This document shows, piece after piece, positions 51,009-60,176 of a stretch of 64,000 bases of DNA; the stretch's first letter is position 1; every line of letters starts with the position of its first letter. Location of the stretch: NCBI GenBank assembly GCA_003258795.1, contig QHMH01000008.1, forward strand, positions 1-64,000. The letters are read 5' to 3'. The position numbers and the translations under genes were made by a program. The notes under the pieces are model-generated. The model had not been told where the DNA came from and did not search any database. It saw only the letters and a program-made list of their open reading frames with translations. Source of the DNA: Candidatus Melainabacteria bacterium. GTDB lineage: Bacteria; Cyanobacteriota; Vampirovibrionia; Gastranaerophilales; Gastranaerophilaceae.

Positions 51009-51572
51009 ATGGATTATATAAACGCAAAGTTTCTTGTAAGTGCTGAAAAGTTGAGCCAATGTCCATCTTATTCGCTTAATGAGTATCCTCTTATAGGACG
51101 CTCTAACGTTGGAAAATCTTCATTTATAAATGCGATATCAAACAACTCAAAACTTGCAAAAACATCTAATACTCCTGGAAAAACAAGACTTATAAATTTC
51201 TTTAATTTTTCGGACAAATTCATTATTGCAGATCTTCCAGGTTATGGTTATGCGAAAATTTCAAAAACAGCTCAGGAAAAATGGCAAAGATATTTGGAAG
51301 AATATTTGCTAAATCGTAAAGAAATAAAATCTTTGATTCAATTTATTGATGCAAGGCACGATATTCAAAAAAATGATAAACAAATGAGAGAGTGGATAAA
51401 CGCATACAATCTCCCTGTTGTTACTGTTGTTACAAAAATAGACAATGTGGCAAAGGGTAAAAGATTAAACGTCGTGAATGCTATAAAAAAAGAATTAGGT
51501 GGAGAGGTTTTTCCTTTTTCTGCTGTTGAAAAAAGATATAATAAAGAAATTCTCGATTTTTTATGTATTTAA
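51009..51572 (+). CDS. engB: Ribosome-assembly GTPase EngB/YsxC
   Basis: The 187-residue GTPase has G1 in GRSNVGKSS, G2 threonine in NTPGKTR, G3 in DLPGYGYA and G4 in TKID. It is essential for late large-subunit assembly in other bacteria. Full length. A perfect palindrome ATACATT-A-AATGTAT lies just past the stop (51574-51588). Confidence 0.95.
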   Translation: MDYINAKFLVSAEKLSQCPSYSLNEYPLIGRSNVGKSSFINAISNNSKLAKTSNTPGKTRLINFFNFSDKFIIADLPGYGYAKISKTAQEKWQRYLEEYLLNRKEIKSLIQFIDARHDIQKNDKQMREWINAYNLPVVTVVTKIDNVAKGKRLNVVNAIKKELGGEVFPFSAVEKRYNKEILDFLCI

Positions 51573-51598
51573 ATACATTAAATGTATGATGCAAAAGT

Positions 51599-51642
51599 CC
51601 TCTAAAAGTTTTAAATTGTGTTTAGGGTTTAATTTTTAGAGG
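51599..51642 (+). promoter_or_regulatory. Hairpin ahead of the Cys-rich gene
   Basis: CCTCTAAAA (51599-51607) pairs with TTTTAGAGG (51634-51642), a 9-bp stem with a 26-base loop. The 3' arm runs into AGAGGGG, next to the ribosome binding site and 10 bp before the ATG. It could mask translation. No T run follows, so it is not a terminator. Confidence 0.4.
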
Positions 51643-51652
51643 GGTAAGGGAT

Positions 51653-51892
51653 ATGAGATTTATCAATGAAAAAGTGGATGAAGATAATTTTTTACCACAA
51701 ACAGAAAGTATTTCTGAGTCTATAACTCAAAATTGGACACAGCAAGCACTTGAATGTTATGAATTGCATTGTGATTGTAGCCAATGCTCTGTCGCAAAAG
51801 GAAATTATTCATTTGTTTGTCAAATGCCAAAAGTTTTAGATATCCTCATAAAAACTAATGGTATTCCTTCAGAATTGAAAAAAGCATCTTAA
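51653..51892 (+). CDS. Small cysteine-rich protein
   Basis: The 79-residue protein has a cluster CYELHCDCSQCSVAKGNY and a fifth Cys in FVCQMP. The C-x4-C-x-C-x2-C pattern with a nearby His suggests a metal or Fe-S site. It has no signal peptide and is acidic at the start. AGGGGTAAGGG precedes the ATG. It lies between engB and clpC with its own leader. No family recognised. Confidence 0.6.
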   Translation: MRFINEKVDEDNFLPQTESISESITQNWTQQALECYELHCDCSQCSVAKGNYSFVCQMPKVLDILIKTNGIPSELKKAS

Positions 51893-51969
51893 TTTTGTAA
51901 ATAATTATTCTCTTTACTTTTAAAATGTTTTTTAGTAACATTATATTGAGAGAGAGGATAGGAGAAATT

Positions 51970-54447
51970 ATGTTTGAACGTTTTACTGAAAAAGCCATAA
52001 AAGTAATTATGTTGGCTCAGGAAGAAGCAAGAAGATTGGGACATAATTTTGTCGGTACAGAACAAGTATTGCTCGGTTTAATCGGCGAAGGTACAGGTAT
52101 TGCTGCAAAAACTTTGAAATCTATGGGCGTTAACCTAAAAGATGCGAGAGTTGAAGTTGAAAAGATTATCGGAAGAGGGTCAGGCTTCGTTGCAGTAGAA
52201 ATCCCTTTTACACCAAGAGCTAAAAGAGTTTTGGAATTGTCTTGGGATGAAGCAAGACAGCTCGGTCACAATTATATAGGTACTGAACATATTCTCTTGG
52301 GACTTATCAGAGAAGGCGAGGGTGTTGCAGCAAGAGTTCTTGAAAACTTGGGTGTTGACCTTAATAAGATTAGAAGCAACGTAATAAAAATGTTAGGAGA
52401 TACTAAACCACAAACAGTTTCTTCTGGATCTTCAAGTTCATCTTCTCCAAAAGCAAAAACTCCAAGTCTTGATGAATTTGGTACAGATTTGACACTTGCG
52501 GCTCAAGAATTAAGGCTTGACCCAGTTATCGGTAGAGAAAAAGAAATTGAACGTGTTATACAAATTCTTGCAAGAAGAACAAAAAACAATCCTGTATTAT
52601 TAGGTGAACCTGGGGTTGGAAAAACTGCAGTTGCAGAAGGTCTTGCAATTAGAATAGTTAATGCCGAAGTTCCAGATATCCTTGAAGATAAAAAAATTAT
52701 CCAACTTGATATGGGCTTGTTGGTTGCTGGTACTAAGTATAGAGGCGAATTTGAAGAACGTCTTAAAAAAATAATGGATGAAATCAGACAAGCAGGAAAT
52801 GTTATTCTTGTAATTGATGAAATGCACACACTTATCGGTGCAGGCGCAGCAGAAGGCGCAATTGATGCTGCTAATATTTTGAAACCAGCACTTTCAAGAG
52901 GTGAAATCCAAGTTATTGGTGCTACAACACTTGATGAATACAGAAAGTATGTAGAAAAAGATCCTGCACTTGAAAGAAGATTTCAATCTGTAATTATTGA
53001 AGAACCTTCGATTGAAGAAACAATTCAAATCGTAAAAGGTCTTCGTCCTAAATACGAAGAGCACCACAAACTTCACATTTCAGATGAAGCAATTGTTGCT
53101 GCAACAAAATTGTCAAGCAAATATATAACTGATAGATTTTTACCAGACAAGGCGATTGATGTATTGGATGAAGCAAGTTCAAAAGTTAGACTTCAAGTTA
53201 GCACATTGTCACCAGAAGGTAAGGAGCTTGATAAAGAATTGCGTGCTTTGATAAAAGACAAAGAAGATGCAATCAGAAATCAAGAGTTTGAAAGAGCTTC
53301 ACAATTGAGAGATGATGAAGCTGATTTGAAAGAAAAAATTAGAGAAGTTTCAAATAAATGTAGAGAAGAACAAGAAGCTAATAAGCCAACTGTAACAGAA
53401 GAAAATATTGCAGAGGTTATTTCTACAATGACAGGTGTTCCAGTTACTAAATTGACTGAAACAGAAGGCGAACGTTTATTGAAACTTGAAGAGATTTTAC
53501 ACCAAAGAGTTATTGGTCAGAATGATGCCGTTGTTGCTTTGTCAAAAGCGATAAGACGTGCAAGAGTTGGTTTGAAATCACCAAACAGACCTATCGGAAG
53601 TTTCATCTTCTGTGGTCCTACCGGTGTTGGTAAAACTGAGCTTGCAAAAGCACTTGCTGAAGCTATGTTTGGTGCAGAAGATAATATGATAAGAATTGAC
53701 ATGTCTGAATTTATGGAAAAACATTCTACATCAAAACTTATTGGTTCTCCTCCAGGATACGTTGGTTATGACGATGGAGGAAGTCTTGCAGAAGCAGTTC
53801 GTAAGAAACCTTACTCTGTAATTCTTTTTGATGAAATTGAAAAAGCTCACCCAGATGTGTTCAATATTATGCTTCAAATTCTTGATGATGGTAGATTGAC
53901 AGATTCTAAAGGAAGACACATCAATTTCAAAAATACTGTAATTATCATGACATCAAATATTGGTGCAAGTATGATTGCAACTCAATCTAAACTCGGCTTT
54001 ACTACTGCATCTGATGAAAAGAAAGATAAGTATGAAAAATTGAAAGATACTGTCAACGAAGAATTGAAGAAGGCATTCAGACCAGAATTCCTTAACAGAA
54101 TTGACGATATCATTGTATTTGCTCACTTATCTAAGGAAGAAATTCGAGAAATCGTTGAATTGATGCTTAAAGATTTGTTCAAACGTTTAGGCGAAAGAGA
54201 ACTAAAAGCAGTTGTAACAGATGAAGTTAAGGATTTCTTGGCAAAAGACGGTTATTCCGAAATCTATGGTGCAAGACCTTTGAGAAGATTGATTCAGAGA
54301 AAAATCGAAGATATATTGGCTGAAGAAATTCTTACAAACAAGTACTTCCCAGGAGATACTATTGTTTTGAAAATGGATAAAGATAACGAAAAAATCGTTT
54401 TCGAAAAACAAGAAGACAATTCGGAGAAAACCGAAGTAACAAAATAG
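51970..54447 (+). CDS. clpC: ClpC AAA+ unfoldase
   Basis: The 825-residue protein feeds substrates to ClpP. It has two N-terminal Clp repeats (residues 1-140), a Ser-rich linker, D1 AAA+ with GEPGVGKTA, and a UVR-like middle domain (DKEDAIRNQEFERASQLRDD) that identifies ClpC. D2 follows, with GPTGVGKTE and the C-terminal GARPLRRLIQRKIED. GGAGAA sets the start at 51970. clpP and the McsAB partners are not in the window. Confidence 0.95.
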   Translation: MFERFTEKAIKVIMLAQEEARRLGHNFVGTEQVLLGLIGEGTGIAAKTLKSMGVNLKDARVEVEKIIGRGSGFVAVEIPFTPRAKRVLELSWDEARQLGHNYIGTEHILLGLIREGEGVAARVLENLGVDLNKIRSNVIKMLGDTKPQTVSSGSSSSSSPKAKTPSLDEFGTDLTLAAQELRLDPVIGREKEIERVIQILARRTKNNPVLLGEPGVGKTAVAEGLAIRIVNAEVPDILEDKKIIQLDMGLLVAGTKYRGEFEERLKKIMDEIRQAGNVILVIDEMHTLIGAGAAEGAIDAANILKPALSRGEIQVIGATTLDEYRKYVEKDPALERRFQSVIIEEPSIEETIQIVKGLRPKYEEHHKLHISDEAIVAATKLSSKYITDRFLPDKAIDVLDEASSKVRLQVSTLSPEGKELDKELRALIKDKEDAIRNQEFERASQLRDDEADLKEKIREVSNKCREEQEANKPTVTEENIAEVISTMTGVPVTKLTETEGERLLKLEEILHQRVIGQNDAVVALSKAIRRARVGLKSPNRPIGSFIFCGPTGVGKTELAKALAEAMFGAEDNMIRIDMSEFMEKHSTSKLIGSPPGYVGYDDGGSLAEAVRKKPYSVILFDEIEKAHPDVFNIMLQILDDGRLTDSKGRHINFKNTVIIMTSNIGASMIATQSKLGFTTASDEKKDKYEKLKDTVNEELKKAFRPEFLNRIDDIIVFAHLSKEEIREIVELMLKDLFKRLGERELKAVVTDEVKDFLAKDGYSEIYGARPLRRLIQRKIEDILAEEILTNKYFPGDTIVLKMDKDNEKIVFEKQEDNSEKTEVTK

Positions 54448-54470
54448 ATTAGGCTTTCTCGGGGATTGAT

Positions 54471-55637
54471 ATGAAAAAGAACATTATAATATTAGTCAGT
54501 GTTATATTGGGTTTAATTTTACTGCGTTATGGCTTTTCAGCTATAATGCAGTTTAAAATGGCTCAATCTATGAGTAAAATGACAGCACCTCCAGTTACAG
54601 TTGAAGAGGTTAAGACAGACTCAGTTAGGGTTAAAGTTCCTTCTCCTGCAAGGGTGTTATCAGAACATAGGGTTGATGTTGTTGCTCGTGTTAGTGGCTT
54701 TTTAACTAAAAGTTATTTTAAAGAAGGAGATTATGTTCATAAAGGACAAGTCTTGTTTGAAATTGAGCCAGAACAATGGTTGTATGAATTGCAACAAGCT
54801 AAGGCAAGCGTTGAAGATACAAGAGCAAAATTGATTTATGCTGAAAAACAATTGAAAAGAACAGAAATTCTTGTAAAGAAAGATTATGTATCAAAGGCAA
54901 GTTACGATCAATTATTATCAGAACGTGATGCATTAAAGAGCCAACTTGCATTATATAGAGCAAAATTGAGTGATGCACAAAGAAATTACGGTTACACAAG
55001 AGTAAAAGCTCCTGTATCTGGTAGAGTTGGTATGATAGAAACAACTGTTGGAAACTTTGTTAATGTATCTGGTGAAAAATTAACTACAATTTTTAGCTCT
55101 GAACCAATGTACGTTACATTCCCACTTTCTGCAAAAACTTATGCTTATTTTTTGAAAGTTGATAAAAACAACTTAAAGACACCACGCAAAGTTGAATTAT
55201 ATCTATCAAACGGTGACAAATATGAATATGATGGTGTTCAAGACTTTCAGGACAACGCAATAGATCAATCTTCTGGGTCAATTATTCTTCGTGCGACATT
55301 TAAAAACCCAGATGGAAAATTGATAAATGGAGATTACGGTTCTGTTTTCATTTTCTCAAATGATACTATTGATTCTCCAATTGTTCCACAAACAGCTGTT
55401 CTTGAAAATCCACAAGGAAAATATGTTTATAAAGTTGTTGATGATATAGCAAAAATGACTTTTATAGAAACCGAAGGACAATCTGGTTCTAACTGGATTG
55501 TAAGCAAAGGCTTGAATGCTGGAGATAAAATTATTACTGGCGGATTACAAAAGGTTACAGCAAATCAACCTGTAAAGGTTGTAACAAAAGAAGAATTAGC
55601 ACAATCAGAAAATGAACAGAAAGACGATAAAAAATAA
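54471..55637 (+). CDS. RND efflux periplasmic adaptor
   Basis: The 388-residue membrane fusion protein has an N-terminal membrane anchor (4-25) and the lipoyl half-motifs RVDVVARVSGFL and YTRVKAPVSGRVGM. A coiled-coil hairpin (about 105-165), beta barrel and membrane-proximal domain follow. No lipobox Cys. It joins the inner-membrane pump to an outer-membrane channel not present here. Its TAATG end overlaps the pump gene by one base. Confidence 0.93.
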   Translation: MKKNIIILVSVILGLILLRYGFSAIMQFKMAQSMSKMTAPPVTVEEVKTDSVRVKVPSPARVLSEHRVDVVARVSGFLTKSYFKEGDYVHKGQVLFEIEPEQWLYELQQAKASVEDTRAKLIYAEKQLKRTEILVKKDYVSKASYDQLLSERDALKSQLALYRAKLSDAQRNYGYTRVKAPVSGRVGMIETTVGNFVNVSGEKLTTIFSSEPMYVTFPLSAKTYAYFLKVDKNNLKTPRKVELYLSNGDKYEYDGVQDFQDNAIDQSSGSIILRATFKNPDGKLINGDYGSVFIFSNDTIDSPIVPQTAVLENPQGKYVYKVVDDIAKMTFIETEGQSGSNWIVSKGLNAGDKIITGGLQKVTANQPVKVVTKEELAQSENEQKDDKK

Positions 55638-58600
55638 TGGCTAACCACTTATTCATAAGACGACCTAAATTCGCAATTGTAATATCTTTGGTAATAGTTT
55701 TGGCAGGTATCATTAGTATGCTTGGTCTTCCATTGGAAGAATATCCGTCAATTTCACCAACACAGGTTGTTGTAAGTGCATCATATCCTGGGGCAAGTGC
55801 TGATGTTGTAGAAGCAACTATTGCTGCTCCGTTAGAAGCAAAAATTAACGGGGTTGAAAATATGATGTATATGACTTCAGAGAGTCAAAATGGTTCATAT
55901 TCTTTGACAATATTTTTTAATGTTGGAACTGACCCAGATATGGCGGTTATTAACGTCCAAAATAGATTGCAATTGGTAACACCGAGATTACCAGAAACTG
56001 TAAGAAGATATGGTTTGACCGTTCGTAAATCAACTGGTGGTCCTGGTATTATGCTTATTGCAATGGATTCAAAAGATGACATTTACGATCCTCTTTACGT
56101 AGCAAACTATGCATCTATCTATATTAAAGATGAATTGGAACGTGTTAAGGGCGTGTCAAGTGCATCAGTTTTCGGGTCAAGTGACTATGCAATAAGGGTT
56201 TGGCTTGATTCTTCTAAAATGTCATCTTTAGATATTTCAGTAACTGATGTTAACAATGCTATATCTGCACAAAACGCTCAAGTTCCTGCTGGTGATATTG
56301 GTGTTGAACCTTTAACTGAAAAGCAAATGGTTAAATTGACTTTGAGAACTCAAGGTCGTTTAAAAGAAGTTCAAGAGTTTGAAAATATTGTTATTAAATC
56401 AAAACTTGATGGTTCTCAAGTCTTGTTAAAAGATATTGCAAAAGTAGAGTTGGGTTCTGAAAGTTATTCTTATTCTGCAACGAAAGATGGAAAAAAGGTT
56501 GCAATGATTTCTATAAAACAACTTTCAGAAGCTAATGCAATTGATTTGTCTAAAAAACTTACAGCTAAAATGAAGGTTTTGGAAAAGAAATTTCCACCAG
56601 GAATGGAATATGAAATCGTAAGAGATGAAACAACTTTCGTTATGGCATCAATTCATGAAGTTGTTGAGGCAATATTCATCGCAATTATTCTTGTAACGTT
56701 GGTATGTTATCTATTTTTGGGTAGCATGCGTGCATCGTTAGTTCCGTTTTTTGCGATACCTGTTTCTCTTGTAGGAACGTTTATATTCATATCAATGTTA
56801 GGTTTCTCTATAAATCTGTTGATGTTATTTGGTATGGTATTGGCTGTTGGTCTGGTTGTTGATGATGCGATTGTAGTATTAGAAAACGTTCAACGTCACA
56901 TTCAATCTGGTGTCGATCCAAAAGAGGCAACAGAGATTTCAATGAAAGAGGTTACGAGTCCAGTTATCGCAACATCTTTGGTATTGATGGCGGTATTCGT
57001 GCCTGTATGTTTTATGCCTGGTGCAACAGGTAAGATGTATCAACAATTTGCTTTGTGTATCGCAGTTTCAATTGGTTTGTCATCAATTGCAGCTTTGACT
57101 CTTGCACCTGCATTATGTTCTACTATTTTAAAATCAAAAGACCAATTAAAAGAACTTGATTTTCTTGTTAAGTTTGACAAATGGTTTAATGATATTCGAG
57201 ATAAATATTTAGTTAGTGCAAAATATTTTATTGATAATTGGAAACAAGTTTTAGCAGTGTTTGGATTTTTAATTCTTCTTGCAATTCTTTTGTTTAAAAT
57301 TATCCCAACAAGTTTTTTACCAGATGAAGATAAAGGTGTATTGTTTATGCAGGTACAGCTTCCAGATGGTTCATCTGCATCAAGGACGGGAATTGTTGCA
57401 AAAGATATTGAAAGTAGAATTAAGGATATTCCAGGAATTAAAGAAACAAACATAATGGTTGGTTTCTCTGGTGAAAATACAGCATTTATTGTTTTGATGC
57501 TTGAAGATTGGAGTAAAAGACCAAAAGCTTCAATGTCGGCAAAAAATATTACTGCAAAAATAAGACAAGATTTGGCAGCTTATCCAGATGCGATAATTGC
57601 GGTATTCTCTCCACCATCAATTCCAGGTCTTGGTATGTTCGGTGGTTTCGAGTTTCAATTGCTTGACAGGGGGGATAGAACACCTCAAGAACTTTACGAT
57701 ACAATGAAGGCATTTTTGGGAGAAGCTCAAAAAAGTTCAAAATTGACTGGTTTGTATACACAATATACAGCAGACCTTCCGCAATTGCTTGTTAATGTTG
57801 ATTATAAACGAGCTATGATGCAAAATGTCGATATAAATGAAATATATGCAACATTAGCCGCAATTTTTGGTACTACGTATGTAAACGACTTTAATAAATA
57901 TGGTCGTGTATATCGTGTCTTGATGCAAGGTGCAGAAAACTACAGAGGAAAAATCGATGATATGGATAGTGTTGTCGTTAAGAATAAGAGCGGATATTCT
58001 ACTCCTTTGAAAAACCTTGTTGATTACAAGAGCATTACAGGTCCATATATGATTAAGAGATTTAATATGTACAAAGCTGTAACTATCAATGGTAATGCAG
58101 CTAAAGGTGTAAGCTCAGGTACGGCAATGAATGAAATGGAACGTATTTCAAAACAAGTTTTACCAGAAGATGTTGGATATGAATGGTCTGGTATATCTTT
58201 ACAAGAAAGACAATCAAGTGGTCAGGTTGGACTTGTATTGACCTTGGCATTGATATTTGTTTATTTGTTCCTTGTTGCGCTTTATGAAAGTTGGACACTG
58301 CCACTTGCGGTTATGTTAATTGCGCCTGTTGCAATCGTCGGAGCACTATTCTTCCAATATGTAACTGGATATTCGTTAGATATTTATTCTCAAATCGGTT
58401 TGGTTATGCTTATTGGTATGAGTACTAAGCAGGCAATTTTAATTGTTGAGTTCGCAAAAGAAAGTAGAGAAAAGAATAATCTTTCGATTGAAGATGCAGC
58501 AATGGCAGCAGCTAAATTAAGATTTAGAGCTGTAATGATGACATCAATTGCATTTATTTTAGGTGTTTTACCGCTTGTATTCGCCTCTGGCGCTGGTGCA

Positions 58601-58759
58601 GAAAGTAGACATTCTGTTGGTGTTACAGTTTGCGGTGGTATGATAGCAGTTGCGTTTGCTGGGGTATTACTTGTTCCTGCTTTCTACGTTATGATTGAAA
58701 AATTGAATATTTACGTTAGTGAAAAACTAAAAGAACGTAAAGCAAAAAAGAATAATTAA
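55637..58759 (+). CDS. RND efflux pump (AcrB-like)
   Basis: The 1040-residue pump has 12 membrane helices and two periplasmic loops (about 35-330 and 560-860). Proton-relay Asp pair in VVDDAIVVLENV and the P-x-x-x-xP-x-x-V motifs of the HAE1 class are present. It starts FIRRPKFAIVISLVI. Substrates are probably hydrophobic drugs, bile-like compounds or lipids. It is co-transcribed with the adaptor and ended by a terminator. Confidence 0.95.
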   Translation: MANHLFIRRPKFAIVISLVIVLAGIISMLGLPLEEYPSISPTQVVVSASYPGASADVVEATIAAPLEAKINGVENMMYMTSESQNGSYSLTIFFNVGTDPDMAVINVQNRLQLVTPRLPETVRRYGLTVRKSTGGPGIMLIAMDSKDDIYDPLYVANYASIYIKDELERVKGVSSASVFGSSDYAIRVWLDSSKMSSLDISVTDVNNAISAQNAQVPAGDIGVEPLTEKQMVKLTLRTQGRLKEVQEFENIVIKSKLDGSQVLLKDIAKVELGSESYSYSATKDGKKVAMISIKQLSEANAIDLSKKLTAKMKVLEKKFPPGMEYEIVRDETTFVMASIHEVVEAIFIAIILVTLVCYLFLGSMRASLVPFFAIPVSLVGTFIFISMLGFSINLLMLFGMVLAVGLVVDDAIVVLENVQRHIQSGVDPKEATEISMKEVTSPVIATSLVLMAVFVPVCFMPGATGKMYQQFALCIAVSIGLSSIAALTLAPALCSTILKSKDQLKELDFLVKFDKWFNDIRDKYLVSAKYFIDNWKQVLAVFGFLILLAILLFKIIPTSFLPDEDKGVLFMQVQLPDGSSASRTGIVAKDIESRIKDIPGIKETNIMVGFSGENTAFIVLMLEDWSKRPKASMSAKNITAKIRQDLAAYPDAIIAVFSPPSIPGLGMFGGFEFQLLDRGDRTPQELYDTMKAFLGEAQKSSKLTGLYTQYTADLPQLLVNVDYKRAMMQNVDINEIYATLAAIFGTTYVNDFNKYGRVYRVLMQGAENYRGKIDDMDSVVVKNKSGYSTPLKNLVDYKSITGPYMIKRFNMYKAVTINGNAAKGVSSGTAMNEMERISKQVLPEDVGYEWSGISLQERQSSGQVGLVLTLALIFVYLFLVALYESWTLPLAVMLIAPVAIVGALFFQYVTGYSLDIYSQIGLVMLIGMSTKQAILIVEFAKESREKNNLSIEDAAMAAAKLRFRAVMMTSIAFILGVLPLVFASGAGAESRHSVGVTVCGGMIAVAFAGVLLVPAFYVMIEKLNIYVSEKLKERKAKKNN

Positions 58760-58778
58760 ATATAGCTTTATTTGATAG

Positions 58779-58810
58779 AAACCCAGAGAATTCATTTTTC
58801 TGGGTTTTAT
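58779..58810 (+). terminator. Terminator after the RND pump
   Basis: AAACCCAGA (58779-58787) and TCTGGGTTT (58799-58807), extending to about 12 bp, are followed by a T-rich tail. Confidence 0.75.
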
Positions 58811-58843
58811 CTTATTCTTTATAAAAAGAAAGGATAAAATCTG

Positions 58844-59077
58844 ATGGTTATATTGGGTATAAAGCTTGAAAATAGAATTGAAAATTCATCTGAATTTCAA
58901 AATATTTTAACTAAATTTGGATGCGATATAAAAACACGTTTGGGACTTCATGAAGTGCAGGAGAACTCTTGTACGAGATATGGTGTAATACTTCTTGAAC
59001 TTACAAAGAATTCTCCTGAACTTGAAAATGAATTAAAAAAAATAGAAAATATTGAAATTAAAAAAATGGAGTTTTAA
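58844..59077 (+). CDS. TM1266-like putative [FeFe]-hydrogenase system regulator
   Basis: The 77-residue protein fits the small ACT-like family known as 'iron-only hydrogenase system regulator': VILGIKLENR, NILTKFGCDIKTRLGLHEV and the final IENIEIKKMEF. It is predicted to be one beta-alpha-beta ligand-binding unit. AGAAAGGA precedes the ATG. With hydE at 5292 it indicates a [FeFe]-hydrogenase, though the two genes are 52 kb apart. The last 4 bp overlap the convergent proC gene. Confidence 0.65.
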   Translation: MVILGIKLENRIENSSEFQNILTKFGCDIKTRLGLHEVQENSCTRYGVILLELTKNSPELENELKKIENIEIKKMEF

Positions 59078-59883
59078 TTACCAAGGGCTTCAGCTTTTTC
59101 TTTGGTTTTTAAAATAACTTCATTCATTAAAGTTTCAGTATCGGCATTATTCATTACAGACACCCCGACTTCTGTACAACCACCTTTTGTGGAAATATTT
59201 TCTATAAGTTCTGTTGGAGTAAGTTTTGAATTCATCATAAGTTTTGCAGAACCTAATGCAGTTTGTTCTGCAAGCAAAAGAGCATCTTTGTAAGACATGC
59301 CGAGCTTTTCACCAGCAAGAGCCATCTCATGTATTATTTTGTAAAAGAAAGCAGGGCCAGAACCTGAGATAGCTGTTACGATATCAATTTGTGATTCATA
59401 TGTGACTATGCATTTTCCAAGGCTTTCCAAAATTTCTTTGACGATTAAAACATCTTCTTCTTTTGCAAAAGTTCCTTTGACTATGGCAGACATTCCCTCT
59501 TGTACAGTTAACGGAGCATTTGGCATGACCCTTATTACAGGAGCTTTTTGTGTGTATTTTTCGATATTTGAAATCTTTACTCCTGCTGCAATCGAAACAA
59601 TTAGTTTTGTTTCATTTAATTCAAGAGTTTCGAGAACATCTACAACTTGTGAAGGTTTGGTTGCTATAAAGATAATGTCTGAATTTTTTGCAACTTCATT
59701 ATTATTGCATAAAACTTTTATACTCAATTCTTCTGACTTAATTCTTGCAAAATCTTGATTTATTTCAGATGCAGTAATATTGTGGGTTTCAGTTAATTTT
59801 GCACTTGTAATCCCACTTATGATAGCGGAAGCCATTTTTCCGCAGCCTATAAATCCGATTTTTTTGTTTTTTAAATTTGTCAT
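59074..59883 (-). CDS. proC: Pyrroline-5-carboxylate reductase
   Basis: The 269-residue enzyme makes proline from P5C using NAD(P)H. It has the Rossmann motif GFIGCGKMASAI, FIATKPSQV, VSIAAGVKI, VMPNAPL, the AISGSGPAFFY block and the C-terminal TKGGCTEVGVSV. AAAGGA sets the start at 59883; a longer frame adds 25 residues of no resemblance to the family. Confidence 0.94.
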   Translation of the reverse strand: MTNLKNKKIGFIGCGKMASAIISGITSAKLTETHNITASEINQDFARIKSEELSIKVLCNNNEVAKNSDIIFIATKPSQVVDVLETLELNETKLIVSIAAGVKISNIEKYTQKAPVIRVMPNAPLTVQEGMSAIVKGTFAKEEDVLIVKEILESLGKCIVTYESQIDIVTAISGSGPAFFYKIIHEMALAGEKLGMSYKDALLLAEQTALGSAKLMMNSKLTPTELIENISTKGGCTEVGVSVMNNADTETLMNEVILKTKEKAEALGN

Positions 59884-59911
59884 AAATTTTCCTTTTTTTT
59901 TAAATTTGTGA

Positions 59912-59940
59912 TTGACTAAATAAAATGTTTTGTTTATTAT
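59912..59940 (+). promoter_or_regulatory. Promoter of rpmH
   Basis: -35 TTGACT (59912-59917), a 17-bp spacer and TATTAT (59935-59940) lie upstream of AAGGAG and the rpmH ATG at 59973. Confidence 0.7.
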
Positions 59941-59972
59941 ACACATAATAACATACACAAGGAGAAGTTATA

Positions 59973-60125
59973 ATGAAACGTACATTAGAAGGAACAAAAG
60001 CAAAAAGACAAAAAGTCAGCGGATTCAGAGCAAGAATGGCTACTTCTGCAGGACAAGAAGTTATAAATAGACGCAGAGCAAAAGGTCGTCATAAACTCGC
60101 TATTGAAGGAAGCAAAAGAGCATAA
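59973..60125 (+). CDS. rpmH: Ribosomal protein L34
   Basis: The 50-residue basic protein begins MKRTLEGTKAKRQKVSGFRA and continues with the L34 core RMATSAGQEVINRRRAKGRH. It carries the usual C-terminal KLAIEGSKRA in place of the common KLAV/KLSA end. AAGGAG precedes the ATG and a clear promoter is present. A terminator follows directly and neither rnpA nor yidC is downstream, unlike most bacteria. Confidence 0.94.
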   Translation: MKRTLEGTKAKRQKVSGFRARMATSAGQEVINRRRAKGRHKLAIEGSKRA

Positions 60126-60150
60126 GTTTTTGCTTGTATTAAAGTTTGTA

Positions 60151-60176
60151 AAAAGAGGTGGAAACACCTCTTTTTT
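60151..60176 (+). terminator. Terminator after rpmH
   Basis: AAAAGAGGTG/CACCTCTTTT forms a 10-bp stem with a GAAA loop, followed by T residues. It overlaps the first bases of the convergent ART-like gene's stop. Confidence 0.85.
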
